Assembly: GCA_014905825.1 (NCBI GenBank) | Contig: JACGCN010000037.1 | Coordinates: 310,001-374,000 of the forward strand | Reading direction: 5' to 3' | From: Lyophyllum atratum | Lineage: Eukaryota > Basidiomycota > Agaricomycetes > Agaricales > Lyophyllaceae | DNA length: 64,000 nt | In this document: piece after piece, positions 24,368 to 35,971 of the stretch | Layout of the letters: each line of letters opens with the position of its first letter | Numbering within the stretch: the stretch's first letter is position 1 | The notes under the pieces: generated by a model | Seen by the model: only the letters and a program-made list of their open reading frames with translations | Database searches by the model: none | What the model was told of the DNA's origin: nothing | Translations under genes and position numbers: made by a program

Positions 24368-25216
24368 TCACAGTCTTACAGGCGCCTCGCTGAAGATGGT
24401 CTTCCCACCTACCATCTCACGGGTCCAGACATCTCTCATGAACCACCCGACGTGGCCGACTGCACACCCTAGGAGGTCGCCCGCAGCCGCTTTCCAAGTC
24501 CCATTCAAGACCCAGGAGAAGGCGACCAGGGCAACGGGGAGGTACGGCGCGGTAATCGTGAACAGACCGAACAGCGAGATCGGAGTTGACGGATGCCGCC
24601 TTGACCATAGATAGATCGGCACGAACGCTAACGATGACGAGAGGAAGGGGAGGTTGAATAGTGGAGCCAGCATCTAGGGGATCTGGTCAGCGGCGTCCGA
24701 TATGTCTAGCTACATTTAAGGCGAGACTGACGAGGAGCATCACAGAGGACAGGAAGAGCAGCCAGAAGTAGTCTGCCTTCCGGTTTGCAAACGACGACTC
24801 TTCGAGCATTCGGCTATATCTCATGCTGCGGAAAATTGTTAGTCTGAGCCTAGAAAGGCGCTGCGTCCACTCACAAGAAGAACAGATGGAAGACAAAGTC
24901 CAGAGATATAGGCCCAAAGTAGAAGAACGTTGTGACGGCGCGCCATAGCTATGGGCTGCTCAGTCGATGGAACCTTTCGAAGAGTACGAGCTCATCACAC
25001 CTGGAGATTACTGAAGGTGCTTTTCGGGCTATAGTATAGCTGAAGAGTAGTCACCAGCTGGCATTGCTAGAAAAGAAGTGTACGCTGGTCAACGGGTGCC
25101 TGGATGACAACATATATGGGACATACTACGGCCAAGCTCGTAAAGACAGACAACGCCAGCCATCCGCGCGTGATGGGGGGTATCTGGGTCACCCAGGCTT
25201 CAATACCGACAGGCAT
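24368..25216 (-). CDS. Derlin (ER-associated degradation)
   Basis: Rhomboid-like pseudoprotease of the ER membrane that takes part in retrotranslocation of misfolded proteins, as yeast Der1/Dfm1. Exons: 25216-25127, 25057-25001, 24948-24875, 24825-24714 and 24673-24368, 212 residues. The N-terminus WVTQIPPITRGWLALSVFTS, the middle LWRAVTTFFYFGPISLDFVF, then MRYSRMLEESSF and the helices of DYFWLLFLSSVMLLVSL are the derlin hallmarks. Hydrophobic segments fit six passes. The short C-terminal tail lacks an obvious SHP box, so p97/Cdc48 binding through that motif is not supported. Confidence 0.94.
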
Positions 25217-25620
25217 TGGGGTTACAGATGTAGGAATTCAGAGGAACGAGATGGGTGCAAGGTCAGTGGCTCGGGCCCAAGTCATGGTAATACAAGTATG
25301 ATGACACGTTGGCGATCGTCACACAGTACGTCACACCATAGAAATACATCGCATAAAAGTCGTGTGGACATAGGTACACTGGTATATGATTTATGAATCC
25401 CAATAGAAGAACAAGGAGTACGAGGTAAGTGGGGGAGGGTCAAGGTATAGTGGCTGGCAAACCGGTGTTGTGAGTAGATAAGTAGAAATAAGAAACAACC
25501 TGTGACAGTCATACTACATACAGGCGGCCAAAAAATGGGCATAGATAAGCGGCATCATACTAGCATGCGGCCAGCGCAAAGAATCGTCCAAGAAACACCA
25601 AGAATACTCCCCAGCTTGCT
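25217..25620. other. Intergenic stretch
   Basis: No gene seen. It holds the derlin promoter and the 3' UTR of the NDK-fold gene. Confidence 0.5.
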
Positions 25621-27388
25621 TTATGCAGCAATGGGCTTAAAGCTTGACGGTGCGATCTTCGCGCGAGGGTTTTTCCGCGCAGCAGCAGCAGCAGCCTGGT
25701 TCTCCGCCTCCTGCTTGGCCGCACGCAGCGCAGCGCTTCTATTCGTTCGTGGCGCGATGGAAGGGTTCGAGAGAGCACTGCTCGGGCGTGGTCTGAGCTT
25801 AGCGGGAGACGGTGCAACACCATTCTCTGTGGAGTCCGGAACTGAATCAGATATCGCCGTTGACCGCGTGGCTAAGGATGGTCGAGAGTCCGACACAGAC
25901 GAAGATCGTCGGATTGCGTAGCGCGATGGGGCGGTTTGAGAGGCTTGTGACGAGGGACGAGGTGGTGGTGGGGCAACTGGTGTTGGTTTTGACGGACTCA
26001 GGGAGCTCTGGGAGTTGCTTCTTGCCAAACCTGGGAGCTTCGGCGTCGTAGCTCCACGGACTATATACGCAGGTAGTTAGTCTACTAGGAAACACTCTTC
26101 TTCAATATTGGACTTGATTTTGACTTACACATAAATGACGAAGGTGGACCTTGCTCTTTCTGTGTCCTCAAAGCCGCACTTTTGTTCAGTCTGGGAGCTA
26201 CGGTGGGTGCCTTCACCGATGCGACAGAGATCGACTCCCTCCGTTTATGACCCGGCACCCCTTCAAACGTAGCCTTGACCGACTCCTCCGAACTAAGTGC
26301 CCTACGCCTCGTCGGGGTTTCGGGCTTTATTCCGAGTCTCAGCGAAGCAGCGCGCGACATGCGAGGAGCAATAATAGGCGCTGCAGTAGACGCCACCGCA
26401 ATACTTTCCGCTCGCTTGTGGCCCGGCACATTCTGGAACGTCTTGGCAAGCTGCTCTTTCGAGAGTGGGCCCCGTGGACCCGAGTGTGTTTTCTCAACAA
26501 CGACCCCCGCGCGCAGGGAGGCACTGCGTGTCATCCGTGGTACGATATCGGGGTTTGCAGTGGTGGACGGGACGGCGCGGGCGCGGAAGCCTGGCTTACC
26601 ATTCAGATTCAGCTTCGTGCCTCCGACCGTGGATGGGTTCGTCGCGCTCGATGCAGCATAGCCTTCGTCCGAGGTAGCTTGCTGTTGGATGGCCGCAAGC
26701 ACCGAAGAACTGACTGAGCGTATGGATCCGTATCGGTCGTCGGGAAGGTCAGATGTGGGAAACGGGGGTGAGGACGCAAACAGGGATGATATTTGGAGTT
26801 CAGCCATCTGTGTATCGGTAGAGCCCATCAGACCATTTTGCTGCAAGGAGATTCCGTAGAGCGCGCGGAGGGAGTTGGGCGCGTCCCGTCGAGCGACTTC
26901 CGGGTCGCGGTCACCCATAAGTGTGTTCCACACTTCTACGGCGCGGCGTCGCTCCAAAACGTAGACCCAAACCGGACCTCTATCAAATACACGAACTCAT
27001 GAGTTCGCAGACAGGCGTTAACCATAGGAAACGGCGCACTCGGAGAACGACGTGGCATCCTCGCCAAACAATTCATACAGCGTATCCGGGTCCGTCTCAG
27101 TGTCAAACTCCATTTGCCTTTCTTTGACGATCTATGTGGGGAAAAAACAACGAGATGAACGTGAGCTTCTTTCTGCAGTTCTGTCCAGATATGGCGAGAT
27201 CAAACCTCGAAGCTGGCTTCCTGAATGCGGGGTTCAATGTCGAACCGGCGGGCTAATGCATGGGTTTTGATTATGGCGACGGTTCGGGTGATTGGGTAGT
27301 TTGAAGGAGAGTGGTGCGAAGCCGGGGTGGATGGAGAACGGGTAGGGTCCGCGTCGGGGGACAAGGGCGGCGAGGAAGGGGCCGACAT
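25621..27388 (-). CDS. NDK-fold pseudoenzyme with repeated APR-type motifs
   Basis: 521-residue protein with an N-terminal nucleoside diphosphate kinase fold (about residues 30-190) and a long low-complexity C-terminus. Exons: 27388-27206, 27131-27040, 26979-26129 and 26060-25621. The fold is visible as RTVAIIKTHAL, SEGPVWVYVLERRRAVEVW and APNSLRALYG. Where active enzymes have N-x-x-H-G-S-D, this protein has NGLMGSTD, so the phosphate-carrying histidine is methionine. After the fold come four copies of a motif: PDIVPRMTRSASLRAG, PIIAPRMSRAASLRLG, PTVAPRLNKSAALRTQ and PSIAPRTNRSAALRAA. Two copies of a VPGHKRxESIxVAS motif lie between. Ser/Arg spacing suggests kinase or 14-3-3 sites. The role is probably binding rather than catalysis. 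Confidence 0.85.
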
Positions 27389-27897
27389 GGGGGGTCGAAA
27401 GGTGGGGTAAAGGAAAGAAAGGGGCAGGAGGAAAGGTAGAAATAAAAGTTGACAGTGAAAGATGAACTTGCGTGAGGATTATGCTTTGCTGCCGCTGTTG
27501 ATTCTGATTTCTGCGGCAGTCGGACATCGGACGCCATGACAACCCGACGGCGGCTGTTCATTTAAGGTGCTGTCTGCATGCGATCCCTCCAAGGCGACAT
27601 CCTCAGCGCGAATGATGATGGCAGTAAGACTTTGGGAGGAGCACTGACGATGCCTGCGGGTCGCTTAAACCACTCTAAACCGAATTGAGAGCGATCACGA
27701 TCGAAGTTTCATGTTCCTGAGCTCCGTATCTGGTCCCACACTCAGAGTCAACTCCTTCGCGATAATGAGACGAGGTCTATGTATATGAATATGTATGTAT
27801 GCTGCGGGGTACATCTTAGTGCTTAATTATATCGATACAAGTTGAATGTAATGATCCTGTCTCTCCAAGTCCTCCATGGCTCTAGGGCAATGTCCAG
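27389..27897. other. Intergenic stretch
   Basis: No gene seen. The leftward NDK-fold gene takes its promoter from here, and TAM41 ends at the right edge. Confidence 0.5.
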
Positions 27898-29254
27898 TTA
27901 CCGCGTCCCTGTCCACCATTTGCTGACCTTCGCAGCGCCATACCGCAGGCTCTTCCCAAGACCCGCGCTGGCAATACCCTTGATAGATTGTATTGTCGCG
28001 GGGTAACGTACGATTCTGCTCATCTCTAAAGTAAATATGACGCGTCAGTCATGTCTTCAGCATCAGCAAAGAGAAACGACTGACCCTCTGTCAAGACCTG
28101 TGGCAACTTCTCATCGCTTGCCAGCTTTAGCCAGTATGCACTCTCGTCGGCATCAATCGGCATTATCGAGGATGAACGTGAGTAGTTGTTCTTCACCCCA
28201 TTCAACAAGTTCGACGGCAACTTCTTCAGATGCGCGGCACGTGCTTGTGGAGCCGTATCCTGCTGTATCGTTGACGAAGACGAGGGCCAATGCACCCCAG
28301 GCAGGCCCACCGCCAGCCGGTGATACAGCTCTTTGAACTGCGGGCCCTGTTTCCGTACGATATTGGACACTTTCCCCCTGTTCTCTGCCGGTAGCCACAT
28401 CCGCGGGTCGCCAGTATAGCTTATGCCTGCTATCCGTTCAAAAAGCTGGGTCTCTGGAAACTCGTGGGGCAGGGTGAGGAGGGCGGTGCGCACCGCGGAG
28501 GTGAGGTTGACCTGTTGCGTTAGCCGCACGCGTGCGTCGTCCTTGATGATCCGAAGTGGTTTGTGCATCCGGCCAGCGAGATAGAGCGTCTTCCAGTTGA
28601 GCAAGTCGGAGCACAGGTTGTCGATGCTGGTGACGCCGTATTTGATTTTCTGTGACGGGGGAGATCGGTTAGATTGACCCTCAAAGAATATGCATGACGT
28701 ACCACGCCGCCCATCGAAACATATGGATTGAACCAGACGCCGGGTCCGAGTTCCTCCAATCGCGAGACGTACGATGAGCCTAAGACGCGGGCGTGTAGTG
28801 GGTAATGGTGGGGATGTTGATGCATATTAATGGAGTGAAAGTGCGCGGCATGTGTTACGGCGAACATGAAATCTAGCATGGGCGGGTCGGCGGACGAGGT
28901 ACCTGTCGCATAGCCATCTTGTTCAAAGACGCCCGAGCCATAGGCGAACGCATAACGAATAGGTGCGTCAAACTGGGCGACTATGGATTCGAGTAGAGCT
29001 CGCGTGCTATTGGAGACGGGCAGTAGCTGGTTACGACCAAAGCTAGACGGTAATCTCGGTAAGGAGTCGTGCTGGTGCGATATCGCTGGGCGTGGACGCG
29101 GATAAAGCGATGTCCGGGGCTTAGTCGGCTTGCTTGGAGGTTTGGGTGGAGGCGGAGGCATGTCTGATGAGGAGCGTACTGTCTCCGTGGCAAGAGACCG
29201 GGTGAAGAGGACATGGAGAGAGCGAGTGCAGTGGTTGCGGGAAACAGCAAGCAT
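27898..29254 (-). CDS. TAM41: Mitochondrial phosphatidate cytidylyltransferase
   Basis: Tam41/Mmp37 makes CDP-diacylglycerol from phosphatidate and CTP at the inner mitochondrial membrane, the first committed step to cardiolipin. Exons 29254-28703, 28649-28085 and 28025-27898 give 414 residues. An Arg/Ser-rich presequence (MLAVSRNHCTRSLHVLFTRS) is followed by a proline-rich stretch. The nucleotidyltransferase core has IRYAFAYGSGVFEQ and DFMFAVTHAAHFH, then LYLAGRMHKPLRII. The last exon encodes the conserved tail RYPATIQSIKGIASAGLGKS. Complete and well conserved. Confidence 0.94.
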
Positions 29255-29409
29255 AGTAGATGATTATACGAGATATGAATTAGGCGTATGGAACGTGGAG
29301 GTGCAGGACCAGGAGCTGAAAACTGATCGGCCAATATTGTAACGGATGCTCACGTGCACCGGAGTCCAGTTATAAATAGCCGTAAATATTACATAAGCCA
29401 TGGTCCGTT

Positions 29410-32043
29410 TTACGAGTCACCTCCGGTGATGCTCGACGCCCGGCTACTCCCATAGGGTCCCCGCCGTCTGTTCTGCGCAAATCCAAGGCTCACAGCCCTG
29501 CCCCCCATCTGGCGGTAGCTCCCGACCACGCCCTCCGCAGGTATATTTTCGCCCATCGACAGCCGCCTCTGAGTCTCTACCCGACCGGGCTTCGCCGAGC
29601 CAGGTCCAGGGCCTCCAAGCGCCCATCCCACTTCGATGCCGCTTTTCATGCTCCATAGCCACGTCAGTACAAAAACGGGGGTGCTGACGAGCACATTCAA
29701 TACAGGATATATGTCCGGATATCGCGAGGGGGGATCAACGAAAAATTCTAAAATGTGTAATGCGAATGCAGCGGAATAGACGGCCTGATGGAGATTCTTG
29801 CTCAGCATAAAATGCTCGGAAATAGAATGAGGGGCTTACTGCGGAGAGGATTTGAATAAATGACCTTTGAGGTAGGCGCAGCGGGTTGTACCCAACAAGC
29901 CTGTTCCAGAGCAGGAGGGTTGCAATGTACTGTACACCGAGTCCATCTCGTTTCAGCAATGGCCACATGCTAGAACGGAATCAATATAGGAGAACCCGCA
30001 ATAGACGATGACGTACCTGAACACAGCGACGTTATTGACCAGAACGCCCCAATAGTACATGGAAGAGTCTACATGTGCCGCAGATAAAAGGAGAGTCATA
30101 GGAAGGAGAGGTAATAAAATGGTCTTTTCATGGACCTGGAATGAAAATAGGAAAAAAGACATCGACGAATTAAGGAGCGCATAGGGTAGTAGCGGAAGAA
30201 AAGGTGTGTGCGTCGCTTGCACGGAGTCTGACTCTCCTGATGAAGTTGAATCGTCCACTCTCAACTTAAAACCGGCTCGGAGCATGATGAGAACACTGGG
30301 TAGAAAGCCTAGCGCCGTAAGGCCGGTGGAGAGCTTGACTAAAGCGCCAGCAGATGCCCAGTTCTTCCACTTGAAGATGACATTCGACGCGCACCAGAAA
30401 TTGGCAACCTTGTCTTCGAAAAGGCCACGGGAGAACGGGAATACCCGTGTGATGGGGTCGAGGATAGCGGAGGCAGGTGCAAAGGGAGGTAAGAAGGGTA
30501 GGAACAGCAGAAGGAATGTGACGACGGTGACAGAACCCAAACGAGTGAAAAGTTTGCCACTGCAAGATATAAAATCAGGGTCCACGACTTGTCGCATAAA
30601 CGAGAGGCTTACCCTTGCGAACGCCCAAGATAGATACACTTGGCAAGCAGGTAAGACCCAATAGCAGGAGCATAGTACAATCCCATCTGTTTGAATCCAA
30701 GACTGAGAACAAAGCACACCGCACCCAACAGATCTTGCCCTGTGGCAAAGAAATTGATTGCAATTAACGTTAGGCCTAGAGGTTGTGTCAATACATCAAT
30801 TCATGAACCAGCTACCGGACGCACCAAGCATCACAGAGTTGTACTGGAAGTGCCCTGAGTCAATCAGTAAAAGCGCTGGTTCGAACAGCAGTGTCAGGAA
30901 TGCGATATTCTAATAATCATCGTTGAGTACACGCGACCGAAGTGACATGGCTCCCACATACCTGTGTTCGCTTCGAACGACTTCCTTGCCATGTCCATAC
31001 GAACATCAAAAGAGCAGGGATGTACACCAATAGATCGGACACGATCACCGTGGACCGCATAAAGACCTTGCTGCCCGGTGTCTCGATTCCACGCGCCGTA
31101 TCCAGCGCGAACCACGACGGTTCGATCCAAGAACCACTGGTCAAGATTAAACAGATTAATCCAAGGCAAACGGTGCAGATACCGGTACTCACATTTTACC
31201 ACAAAGCCACGAAAAATACGCCGTCAGCGGAGGATAATCAAGACCCCAATATTGAAGATCGTAGGTATACCACATCCGGAACGGGAGGTGTATCGTCAGC
31301 TCCATCCAGTGCCTTTGAGCCTCATAGTCGCCGAACATCGGTGGTGTCCCTTCCCCTATACGACCAAGTTAGTCCGGATCACCTAGCCATATCACCCGTA
31401 GCTCACCAGAATACGATCCTAGCCCAATACACGCCTTCACAAGAACAGCCGCAAGGACACCCGCAGGTACGACCCAGTGTCTCGCGCCCCTCTTATGCAT
31501 CCAGCGTATCCACCTCCGCCCCATACTCGTCTCAACCTCGGCTCTCTCGTGGGGTCTAGTGAGCCGCGTGCTAGACGACCGTAACGACGTTACGGAAGTA
31601 TTATCATGTTGATGGAGCGCACTGAAGCTTGCATGGTGGCTGTGTGTACGAGGGCGGTAGGAGGTGGTCGATGCGGGGGAGCCGGCGCGTGAGGATACCG
31701 GTGAGAGGGGAGGAGTGCGGAGCCAGTGCTGGCTGGCGGAACTCTCGAGCAGGTGCCGCTGCGGGGTGGGCGCGATGATTTCGAGGCGCTCTGGGAAGGG
31801 TCTGTGTATGTAGTCAGAGGGGTGGAGAGACGGTGCGCTATGTGTTTAGTACCTTGGTGGCAGTGAATTCGTGCTGTTGGATTGGTGGAGGGGGGATTCA
31901 GCGCGCGTTGATACGGGGCTGGCGCTGGGTGGGTACGCCTGGCGGAGGCCAGTGGACGTCGTCCTTATGCGTCTTGACTTCTTGCGCGGTTCATTGGGTG
32001 GCAGAGCGGACAGTTCATCCATGGTGGTGAACGTGAATTCCAA
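29410..32043 (-). CDS. ALG6: Dolichyl-P-Glc:Man9GlcNAc2-PP-dolichol alpha-1,3-glucosyltransferase with N- and C-terminal extensions
   Basis: ER membrane enzyme that adds the first glucose to the lipid-linked N-glycan precursor. Exons: 32043-31853, 31801-31407, 31355-31193, 31136-30962, 30909-30825, 30775-30613, 30559-30017, 29969-29840, 29784-29410; 739 residues against about 540 in yeast. The core starts near residue 200: [55 protein letters not shown] and [14 protein letters not shown], with multiple hydrophobic helices. The first 190 residues are Ser/Arg/Pro-rich, unlike yeast. The last 90 form a Gly/Arg/Ser-rich tail after the final helix. ALG8 is the alternative, but [10 protein letters not shown] favours ALG6. 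Confidence 0.92.
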
Positions 32044-32177
32044 GATTTACAACCGTGGCCGCAAGGCAGGCTATATCCGGAAACTTGCTTAACCGACGTC
32101 AATCGTGCTCAAATTTCGTATTCACATTCAACTCTATGTAGACGCATGAAGGGTTGTACTACAAATCTAGTGTCTTT

Positions 32178-32972
32178 CTAATCGACCTCATCGAGGCCCT
32201 CGATGATGTCCTTTCCGTCTTCTGAAAATTTGACATTTTTCTAGAAACGGCAGTGTCATCGGGATTAATCTGACTGGATAAAGGCTTTGATCAGACGACT
32301 TACGGGATGTAAGGAGGATTTTCCGATATACTTCGTATGATCTACGGAACGTTTACATATTTAGTACTCCAGATCCTGGGAGCGGCATCGGAGGCGACTT
32401 ACATCCATATGCCACCAACTCTCCGGCAGGATTCGTGAAGTCAACACGCGTATACGCCAGTGCTTTACCTAAGGAAAGAGGGATGCTTCAGCCGCCGCTT
32501 CGCGCAAGGATGGATGCTAAAACTCACCCATGTTAGTCAAGACAGCCTTGGCAAGTAGAACATCGCCTCTCCGTCCCGCTGGGCGGACAAATGTAGCCCC
32601 GACATCAGTAGAAACACCAGTCATGTAGTGGCCTTTTGAGGCCACCGCCAGAGATCCTAAAGTATCCGTGAGGGAAAGGATAAGACCTCCGTGTACTGCA
32701 AAACATCGTTATTTCCTGGACTGCATAGCAGCATGCGGGTAGCCATACCAGTCTATTACGAGCGCTCAGCCTCAACTCAACTCGGGCAAAGAATCAGTGC
32801 GACATACCCCGACTCGGTTCACTGACAGTCCATTTCAGGATGTCAGGATATAATTTGTCCTGGCGCGGCACGTACAATTATAGGGCTCTACTTCCAGAGA
32901 TGCGTGCACCGTGCCAGGCTGCGCATCGTTGATGACAAGCTTTGGCCAACAGTTCAGCTCACCCGCTGCCAT
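32178..32972 (-). CDS. Hotdog-fold acyl-CoA thioesterase (ACOT13/PaaI type)
   Basis: Predicted 149-residue thioesterase that would hydrolyse acyl-CoA. Exons: 32972-32876, 32821-32808, 32752-32749, 32695-32528, 32468-32403, 32341-32304 and 32240-32178. The catalytic-loop motif NRVGTVHGGLILSLTDTLGS needs a four-nucleotide exon (ACTG at 32749-32752): without it the frame is wrong, and with it the family motif is perfect. Then GVSTDVGATFVRPAGRRGD and KALAYTRVDFTNPAGELVAY follow, and a short acidic tail (GLDEVD) ends the protein. The start chosen is MAAGELNCWPK. An extra upstream exon reaching 33218 is possible but could not be joined in frame. Confidence 0.85.
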
Positions 32973-33581
32973 ACGAGTTGGAAGCGGTTACATTGGGGAA
33001 ACATTGTTTGTCATGTCCTGTCATCTGGGGTTCAATACGTCGAGTGGATCTGCTACACCCGCGTGCTGCATACCTTTGATTTCAAGGAAAGATCGCCAGA
33101 CCTACGTAGGTGCAGCACATTTGTGAGCCTCTCAAGAACGAAAAGATGTTTATTACACACTTTACGAGTGAAACGCAAACATGCGGTGGTCGACGCGGCC
33201 ATGGCAGTCGACGTTTCAGGTTGAAGCGCGCCGGTCCGCAATGCGCCGACAAGTTCAGGTAAAGTGTTGCTTAGTCATCTTCATTAGGCTTTATGATGTT
33301 CGCTTCAGCCAACACCGCTGGATGCGATGAAGAGCGTATTTATTTATAAGAGCCAGCCTCCATCCCTCGATGATTCTCTTCCTCGCACCCCCCGTCGATC
33401 AGGCTTTACAAGACGTCGCGCCTATCACTCTAAGTGACATGTTCTTCACCAGAACTGACGATCATCAATCCGGGGAAGTGTCAGGCGCTATAACCGGCTC
33501 ATGATCAAGTGATAGTAGTTCTACAAAAGGGTGGAGACACCCTTTGTTCATTAACCACCATTCACCAGTCCCACAGGCAAT
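32973..33581. promoter_or_regulatory. Divergent intergenic region, thioesterase / acyl-CoA dehydrogenase
   Basis: Two lipid-related genes start outward from this 609 bp. A minus-strand ATG frame at 33218 (MAASTTACLRF, about 45 codons ending at a GTATGC donor) might be a 5' exon of the thioesterase. A TATA-like TATTTATAAG lies near 33340 facing the dehydrogenase. Confidence 0.4.
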
Positions 33582-35785
33582 ATGCGCGTCGAAGACGGTT
33601 TTCAGCCGGTGAGTAGGCCGGGAAAGGTGCATGGTAACCGCCTGATACTTAACACCTTCCGCCAGGTACCATTCCCTGAGGACAACCCATATACCTCTGA
33701 CCCAGTCCTTCCGTCTCTTCTCAAGCGGACCTTGCCCAAAAGGTAAGAATTCAAAATATCACATCCATGCAATAGCTGAATGCGTTTCTACCTTACAGCG
33801 CATTCGAAGAGATTGAGCCGGACCTCAAACGCTTAGGGGAGGATGTGATCACAAGTGCGTCTATCGCCAACGATATATTTATAGTACACTGATCCATGTC
33901 CAAGCTATCCGCGCTATGGGCAACGGCAGCCGCGTCGCTCCCCCACGACTTACCCAATACGATCAGTGGGGTCGCCGAATAGACGAGCTTGAAACTAGCG
34001 AGGGTTGGCGAGATCTTAAAGCCGTCGGCCAGAAGGAAGGACTGCCTGGAATATTTTACGAGCGCAAATACCAGGAACACAGTCGGTCGTATGGGTTTGC
34101 TAAGATGATGCTCATGGTCGGCGATGTGCATGTGGTGAGTGGTCCGAGGCAAGGATTGGTCCCTTAGCTCATCACAACCGCTGCTAGGTATTCTGTCCAT
34201 TAAGCATGACTGACGGCACCGCTCGTGTAATAGAGCTCTTGGGTTCTGCTGAGATGAAAGAGAAGATCCTTCCGCGACTTATAAGGTGAGAAGCATACTT
34301 GTCGGCGTGGACACCATGTCTTAAAGACCCCACAGTCGAGATCCGGCTTTCGCATTCACATCAGGCCAATGGATGACAGAGGTTCGCTTCCTTTGCATAG
34401 ACCTTGATCCTCTAGCTTATGCCCTGATAGCGACCAGGTGGCTCAGACGTCTCCCAAACCGAAACTGTGGCTAAATCTACGGGACAGAACAATGTGTTTG
34501 GTCCCCAATATACCCTTAACGGTTTCAAGTGGTTCTCTAGTGCTACAGACAGCCATATCTCAGTAGCGTTGGCGCGAACAGGATCTTTGAAGGACGGATC
34601 TCGAGGTCTATCGCTGTTCCTCGTACCCCTCCGCCTTCCGATGCTTCGAGCTCCCTCCGACCCCGTACCCTCCGCCACGAGCAACAATATCTTTGTTCAT
34701 CGCCTCAAGAACAAGATTGGAACACAGATTGTGCCGACGGCCGAGTTATCTTTAGAATCCTCCGAGGCATATCTCATCGGTGGCTTAAACCAAGGTGTCA
34801 AGAATATAGCACCAGTTCTCAATATAACGCGTCTCTGGTCGGCCATCTCCTCAGTCGGTGGATTGCGGAAATGCCTCGCGATTGCGACAGCGTATGCCAG
34901 GGTCCGCACTATCAATGGCGGCACTAGGCTCCTCCAGGACTCCCCCTTGCACATCTCCCAGCTAGCATCCATCAGCCTTGTTTACCGCGCCTTGACGCAT
35001 CTGACCTTCGGTGTGATCAGGTTGCTGGGCAAGGCCGAATGCGGAGTAGCCTCCGCTGATGAGCTTCGTCAATTGAGAATGCTGACGCCGACTGTGAAAG
35101 CGTTCGCCGCCGAGAAGGCTTGTGCCGGGATGGAGGAGGCGATGACTGCATTGGGCGGAGCGGGCTATATGGAAGAGAACGGGTTTGGACGTCAAATAAG
35201 AGATTCACTCGTGGAGAAGTGCGTTTATGATTGAGTCAACGAATGGTCCTCCGACACTGACAACACCGCTAGGATCTGGGAAGGCACAACGACGGTTCTT
35301 GCTCTAGACCTCGCCAGGGCTGCACAAGATCCTGCAACATTGGATGCTTTCGTCTCGGTAGGTCTTCCATAACCTTTTCAGCAGGCAGGACTAAACCATG
35401 GCGATAGTGGGTGAAAGACGTTGTATCATCTTGCCCTTCGGATCTGCAGGCACGGCTTCGTGAACCGCTCGGCATCTTGAATGGTGCGCTCTCGGAGTTG
35501 GCAAGTTCTCTCAAGAAACCGGTCGCACCGCTTGTCCCTCGACCAGCGCTCCTCCTCACCGGTTTCGTGGCATCGAGCGCTTATCTCTTGGAGCATGCTA
35601 TCTGGGCGTATTCCAACGGGGAGATTGATCGCGACACAGATGTTGATGTGCTCCAGAGGTGGATTCTAGAGAGTGGCATGGTCCCCGCAATCGACGACCT
35701 TAGGAGAGCAAAGGAGAATACAGACGCGAGGGCTAAGGCAAATCTGACGATGGTATTCGGGGGATCGTCGAAAGCTAAGTTATGA
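33582..35785 (+). CDS. AidB-like acyl-CoA dehydrogenase
   Basis: FAD-dependent acyl-CoA dehydrogenase family member of 594 residues, closest in pattern to bacterial AidB and its fungal relatives, whose substrate is often unknown. Exons: 33582-33608, 33666-33742, 33799-33854, 33905-34134, 34188-34285, 34336-34381, 34431-35218, 35273-35357 and 35408-35785. Markers are AFTSGQWMTERPGGSDVSQT (FAD/substrate loop), YTLNGFKWFSSATDSHISVA, KIGTQIVPTAEL, GGAGYMEENGFGRQIRD and KIWEGTTTVLALDLAR. The early region VPFPEDNPYTSDPVL is the AidB-type N-terminus. The C-terminal 120 residues form the extra helical domain of AidB proteins. It shares its upstream region with a thioesterase. Confidence 0.93.
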
Positions 35786-35971
35786 TCCTTGAGCTTCATG
35801 TTCAGGCTCTCCTGCTGCACATACAGGTACCGCGATGTGTTGGATGTTACTACAGATGCTAATGTATAACAGTCATTTATGTTCATATAAGTCATGAGGG
35901 TGAATAGGGAACGATGTGGCAGCTGGTGACGAAGGGTTTATCATCATCCCAGTGTCAAAATTACAAGTTGC

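Noticed and set aside
26151..26717. 188-codon plus-strand frame
   Set aside because: It is the antisense shadow of the repeat region of the NDK-fold gene.
33080..33218. Extra 5' exon of the thioesterase starting at 33218
   Set aside because: The ATG frame ends at a plausible donor, but no acceptor joins it in frame to the next exon; kept only as a note.
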